A stretch of 64,000 nucleotides of DNA from Spisula solida. Its lineage: Eukaryota > Mollusca > Bivalvia > Venerida > Mactridae. Of this stretch, positions 59,556 through 64,000 are shown piece by piece (the first letter of the stretch is position 1; every line of letters begins with the position of its first letter). The stretch covers positions 3,866,501 to 3,930,500 of the forward strand of contig OX365952.1 in assembly GCA_947247005.1 (NCBI GenBank). Direction: 5' to 3'. The notes under the pieces were generated by a model. That model saw nothing but the letters and a program-made list of their open reading frames with translations. It was not told where the DNA came from and searched no databases. The position numbers were made by a program, and so were the translations under genes.

Positions 59556-61059
59556 TATTCGGCGGCAAACGAATTTCATTGGATTGATTCTCAACTGTGT
59601 CACTGACGACATGTCCTCCGTCTTTAGAGAAGCAATCAATAGCGTTAGTACAGAAACATAATTAATCACAGGACAACTAGTTCGGTCAGCAGATTTACAA
59701 ATTTAGATGCGGCACAAACATAAACCTGAATATGATTTGCTCTCCTCTTGTGTGCACGTCGTTAATTTAGGTCAGTTACAATTGCTCAATTGTCTCTGCT
59801 TATATAAAATATGCAGTGCATGATTAACTTATATAAAGTAGATATCTTTTGAAAATATTTTTTAAATTTCATTCCAATATTCAAAATAGGCTAATTAATG
59901 CAAATTTATGAAAAATTAGTACTTTTTGTGAAGAGTTCTAAAACAAGGCTGGTGGTCACTATTTTCTGTTTTACTAAATTGATGGTGTACATGATTCTCA
60001 ACACATACGCAATATAAAATAATTTTTGATCGTCGAAATGTTTTGGACACTCGATTAAAAATCACCATTTATCAATAATTATGCTAGTGTATGGGGTAAA
60101 TATTTATCATGCACAGATACTGAATTTGTTTTCAAGAAAGCCGACCTCGTAGTTTATGTGATTAGGAAAGACTAATATACACATAATACCTAATGCAAGG
60201 CTTCATATGTGATGCAATATAATCTTAAAATGAATATGTTGGTGTCATGCAAGAAATAGAAAAGAAAATGGTAGATCATTTGAATTCTGTCTCTCTCAAA
60301 ATCAAGCCTCGTGACATATCATGATTATAACATGTTGTTGTTTTAGGCGATTATTCTGTCATTGTAAGGTGTTTCAGAGAAAATGCAATTGTTAGCTAAA
60401 ATGTGCGTGTATCGCCTTAAAAAGGTTCTTGATACTCATTACTTATTAAATATCGTGGTGCACAGACAATTCCTAACCATACAACATGTCATCTACACAA
60501 TACATAGACACAGAACGTATCATCCAAAAAAAGAATATTTTAAGAATGCCTGTAAAATGGGACTAAAAATAAATGACACACTGCATGACTTTGGAAATCA
60601 GCGTATTTTACCATTAAGGAGATAATTGTTAATAATAGCTACACTGAAGTGAAGTACAGAGCGACTTTTGTCCAGCAGCCAGACGGCACTATCTATATAC
60701 AGATAGGAAATGGAGAATTTTAACAAACAAAAGTGCTTCAAATACAACATACTAAATGTATAGTAACCATAAACCTCTAGAACACCCATCGACTAACAGA
60801 AGTCGTTTCAAACAACGTACATAACAGGAATAGTATCAACTGTAGTAGACAAATATCAGCAGCAATCACATTTTTATTAAGTTACGATAAGCGCTAGGGA
60901 TAATAATAACATATTAGCTCCGATGTGAATGAATTCCAAAAATAGGTGACATAATTATTCTATAATCAATCATTTGTCAGTCTATGAAAACGGAAATGGA
61001 TCAATTTTACTATACTCGTATATACATTCCCGTTGCCGAAGTGTCTTACCAGACTATTG

Positions 61060-61330
61060 TTCATTGTAAAATGCAATCGTCGGAAATAAGTCATAAACAA
61101 TGTCTTGAATTGTGATCAAACACCAGCGGTGTCATTGTCAGTAATTTGAGGAATTTCCTTTTCGTCAGGAAATCTCCTTATTCGTTGGGGGTCTCCTGTC
61201 TCCTTAAAGGAAGTATCACTATTTCTTTGGAGTCAGTTTCTCGTGTCAGTGGTATGTGTCGCTGCTCTTGAAACACCCATTTTAAGGGTAATTGAGGGAG
61301 GGTTTTTCTTTTTGTCTTTTGTATTATGTT
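61060..61330. other. Sequence specific to unit 4
   Basis: No match to the other units was found for this stretch, which has CTCCTGTCTCCTTAAAGG and a GTGTCATTGTCAG segment. No gene is seen. It is probably a small insertion. Confidence 0.35.
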
Positions 61331-61459
61331 TACATGTATATACACTTTATCTGTATATATTGTTGCACATTTATATTTATATGAAATAGAAGTACATGTA
61401 TTATTATGTTTTAATTACAAGTTGACCGCTGAAAATTCATATTTTATCCATAAACTTTA

Positions 61460-61516
61460 ATATATATATATATATGTATGTGTATATGTGTATGTGTATG
61501 TATGTGTATATATATC
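61460..61516. repeat. TA/TG microsatellite
   Basis: A TATATATATATATA run passes into TATGTGTATGTGTATG and back to TATATATAT. Frames across it are low-complexity. Confidence 0.9.
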
Positions 61517-62327
61517 GTCTGGACAATTGTTATTGCACCAGTATATTTAACTGTTGGACAAATTTTATTAATCTTTATTAATTTACAATATTGCGGATGT
61601 AACATGATTATGTGTTCTGAAAGTTCCAATCAATCTATTTTATCAAATTTGAAAAAATCCACTAGGAATGATTTGCACCCATATACAATATTGAGTAGTA
61701 TACGCATGTGTGGGAAGGTATTGTTGTTTTATTCCTTTTAATACCACGATATTGTTATTCTATTAAACTTGTACTAAAATAAGACTTTGATTTACTTACT
61801 ATGACGCATCTACAAAACGTATTTTGGTTCGTATTGGCGACATACGTATGTGATTATGTGCTACGTGATACATTTATGTACTGTCTTACAAAGATAGAAA
61901 AGTAAGAATGCTAGTGATTTGTCTCGTTTTCGTCTGATACGCAATAAGAATTTTATAAATGGTTTCTTTATAATTATGCACGAATATAACTTTGATATTT
62001 GCGACACTTGGAGGATTAGATACAATTATGATGTTTTACTACCCACACATGAAACTCTCTGCCATCAGTGTACTGTACCCTTATGCTGTATTACGACGTT
62101 CAAAGTCGTGACAATGGCGCCCAATATAATTCCTTATGTACAAACTTAACAATTCTTATGACATTTCAAAATAACTTGACTACTGTATACAGGATAAATA
62201 TACTAAATGATAAAAAGCTGTAGGAAAATGTCAATTAACGAAGTATTTACAAGAAAACGGTCACAGTGGTTCAGTGTAAATAAGCTGAATCACAGTACGT
62301 GTGTATAATTTGGATTAGAACATTTTT

Positions 62328-62628
62328 TATGCCCCCGTATCGATAGATCGGGAGGCATATAGTGATTCACCTGTCCGTCCGTCCGTCCGTCCGTCCGTTC
62401 GTCCGTCCGTCCGTCCTGGTTAACCCAAATTGACCGTTTTTTCTAGCATCATTATGGCTTGCTACAAAGCCTCTATACTTGCATGGATGTTGTATATGAA
62501 CACTCTCCACATGCCTGTATAACCTGACCCCATTTTGACCTTCACCTTGACCTAATTTTTGACTGGGCTTATTTATGGACAAGGCTTCCACAGGGGGCAT
62601 AAGCGTTTATTGAACGCAGTCTTGTTTC
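62328..62628 (+). mobile_element. TATGCCCCC element with GTCC microsatellite
   Basis: It starts TATGCCCCCGTATCGATAG, has about ten GTCC tetranucleotides (about 62371-62415), then GCATGGATGTTGTATATGAAC, TGACCTTCACCTTGACC, and GGGGGCATAAGCGTTTATTG near the end. TATGCCCCC (62328) and GGGGGCATA (62593) are exact 9-bp inverses. Units 1-3 lack it at this point, so it is a clean insertion of about 300 bp. It has no coding capacity. The type resembles short elements common in bivalve genomes. Confidence 0.75.
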
Positions 62629-63849
62629 TAGACTAGTTTTCACTGTGATTAGATAAAGATGTTATTCAAGATGGTTGCCATCGTGAAGAGGGTATTTAAG
62701 AAGGAATCCAGTTTTCTATTATTCTGTCAAATTGTTTGGGTTGTTTTTCACAGAAATTATTTATTTTAGGTACATGTTATTATTGGCTGATTATATCCAA
62801 AATATAATAACAAATCTGATAGGGAAAGTAGCACGCAATATAATCAACAGAGCACTGACGCCAAATGTAATTCCATATGCATGGAAGTAATGTTGCTAAA
62901 CCATCCGCGTGCCATTTATGAAATAAAAACATGCGTTTTTGCGCCTTACTTCTGCACACTGGGTTTATAATTATGTTTAATGATAAAATAGTTGTAGGGG
63001 AAATGCCAATTTTAAAAACGAAATGATAATAAGAAAATTCACACAGTTGTTCAGTGTAACTAAATTAGAAGAAAAGAATCATTGACCCTAAAGCGCTCGC
63101 ATGGGGGCTGAACTTAAGGCGGCATCGGTATTTTTATGCCATGGCATAGGCTGACCAGATGACTCCCTTGCAAACTTGACCTAGGTATTGTAAAGAGGTG
63201 TATGTGGTGGCGAGATTTCATGCATATTAGGTTGAAACAATAGCCTCTAATCTCTAAATTTAATACCCGATCTTATTTCTTCTAAACATACAGCCAAGAA
63301 TGGTAGTACAATATTTTTATCTTATTACTTTACGTTTTGAACAAAACGAAACATAGATTTGGGTACTATGACCCATGTGACCGTCTCACAGTACGGATAT
63401 ATACCAAACGTATTCGCCAACATTGTCAATATACGATTACGTGATAGTAATTTGCTACGTAATTTAATGCCGTTCACAGACAGAAGGGCAAGGATGCTAG
63501 TGACCTTGATTAGTTTCTGTCCGATATGCGTGAGATATGTTTCTAAAGTTTCCTTTAAATATATCCAGAGATATATCTTCGGTATTGGCGACAACAAGAG
63601 GGTTAAATAAGATTCTCTCGCCAGCAACATATAAACAGTTTTTTCATCATTGTTCGTTTCCTGTACTACGTTAGTAGGCAAAACAATGACGCCCAATGAC
63701 ACTCCTCAGAATGGAGGTTTTGCCTTTCATATATACTGCCTTAACGATTATCCATATTAATGTTTTAATAATTATGCATATATACATTGTATTATTTCTA
63801 CTGTCACTGTTATGTTTTGAACAATATATTCTTGAGCTTCATTTGTAAG

Positions 63850-63900
63850 TCCAGTTACAAGACAACATATGTCCGGTGAAGAATACGCTGGGGACGAGAA
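63850..63900 (+). promoter_or_regulatory. Conserved block, unit 4
   Basis: CAGTTACAAGACAACATATG, then GTGAAGAATACGCTGGGGAC and GAGAA. It is weaker than the other copies and lies near the window edge. Confidence 0.35.
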
Positions 63901-64000
63901 ATATTGAAACTCAAGTCACTGTCCGGTGAGAACAATGTTTTCTCGCAAGGTGATGTCGTTCGGGTGGCGAGCTTGAGATTTATCTGATAACATGTAAAAC

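Larger units (their letters stand above)
56043..60430 (+). repeat. Long tandem repeat, unit 3
   Basis: It starts inside the unit at the GTGCTTCAAATACAAC step (56075), then GGGAGGATCATATA (56709), GCGACGAGGGTATTAAAG (57089), AACTATAGGTGAATGCC (58036), GACAGCAAACGGATTAA (58362), GTCGATCTATCGAA (59249), CAGACGAAGATCTAA (59461) and AATATGTTGGTGTCATGC (60233). The segment around CATTGCCAGACCAT is missing and replaced by unrelated sequence at 57215-57965. Confidence 0.8.
60431..64000 (+). repeat. Long tandem repeat, unit 4 (runs off window)
   Basis: It starts with ATCGTGGTGCACAGAC (60452), then GATAGCTACACTGAAG (60636), TACATTCCCGTTGCCG (61022), GGAGGATTAGATAC (62011), GGTTGCCATCGTGAAGAG (62672) and GACCTAGGTATTG (63178). 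A diverged extra copy of the ACTATGACCCATG...GCGACAACAAGAGGGTTAAAT segment lies at 63360-63610, and the conserved block is at 63850. The unit is nested and incomplete. Confidence 0.75.

Noticed and set aside
63325..63702. 125-codon minus-strand frame
   Set aside because: It is antisense to a diverged array segment; the same segment at 45300-45480, 50800-50970 and 61790-62030 is not open in that frame.

Overview
The window is animal nuclear DNA from a repeat-rich, AT-rich genome. There is no operon structure or bacterial-style gene density. Coding content is limited to transposable elements, and candidate genes show GT-AG introns. Three repeat types recall bivalve mollusc genomes: LINEs whose ORF1 carries an SGNH-esterase-like domain, a tRNA-derived SINE with a GGGTACC core, and a short element bounded by TATGCCCCC and GGGGGCATA. 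I infer a lophotrochozoan, probably a bivalve; the species is not identifiable by eye.

Layout, left arm (1-16.9 kb). A GT/GCGT microsatellite is followed by a 3.0-kb minisatellite of about 108 monomers of 28 bp (1595-4622), which has visible higher-order structure. Then come a decayed LINE 3' fragment (6.0-6.5 kb, minus strand), a 530-bp MITE with TTAAAGG termini (8348-8877), two copies of a dispersed hairpin-bearing repeat (called W here), and one nearly full-length CR1/L2-group LINE (about 9.8-15.7 kb). That LINE is the only convincing protein-coding content. Its ORF1 is split by one in-frame TGA, and its 998-aa ORF2 has intact endonuclease and reverse-transcriptase motifs.

Middle (17-41.7 kb). 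A large unnamed repeat, Q, occurs three times: inverted at 17.1-20.4 kb (A), and twice in tandem at 22.5-31.2 kb (B) and 31.6-36.4 kb (C). A second module, P, lies as an inverted pair (21.06-22.44 and 36.74-38.22 kb) bracketing B and C. A diverged Q-end plus P copy lies at 40.3-41.7 kb. Copy B carries two insertions absent from A and C. One includes a 42-bp-arm hairpin. The other holds the broken remains of a Crypton/DUF3504-like tyrosine-recombinase gene with an in-phase intron.

Right (42.7-64 kb). Two weak candidate exons lie at 42.74-43.14 kb. Then follows a degenerate tandem array of about four units of 4.4-6.8 kb, with internal duplications, insertions and one filler-DNA deletion junction. 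This array and the Q repeats share an approximately 55-bp conserved block and the W module, so they are probably branches of one undescribed repeat superfamily. No host gene was identified with confidence. All copy relationships come from alignment by eye, so boundaries are approximate.
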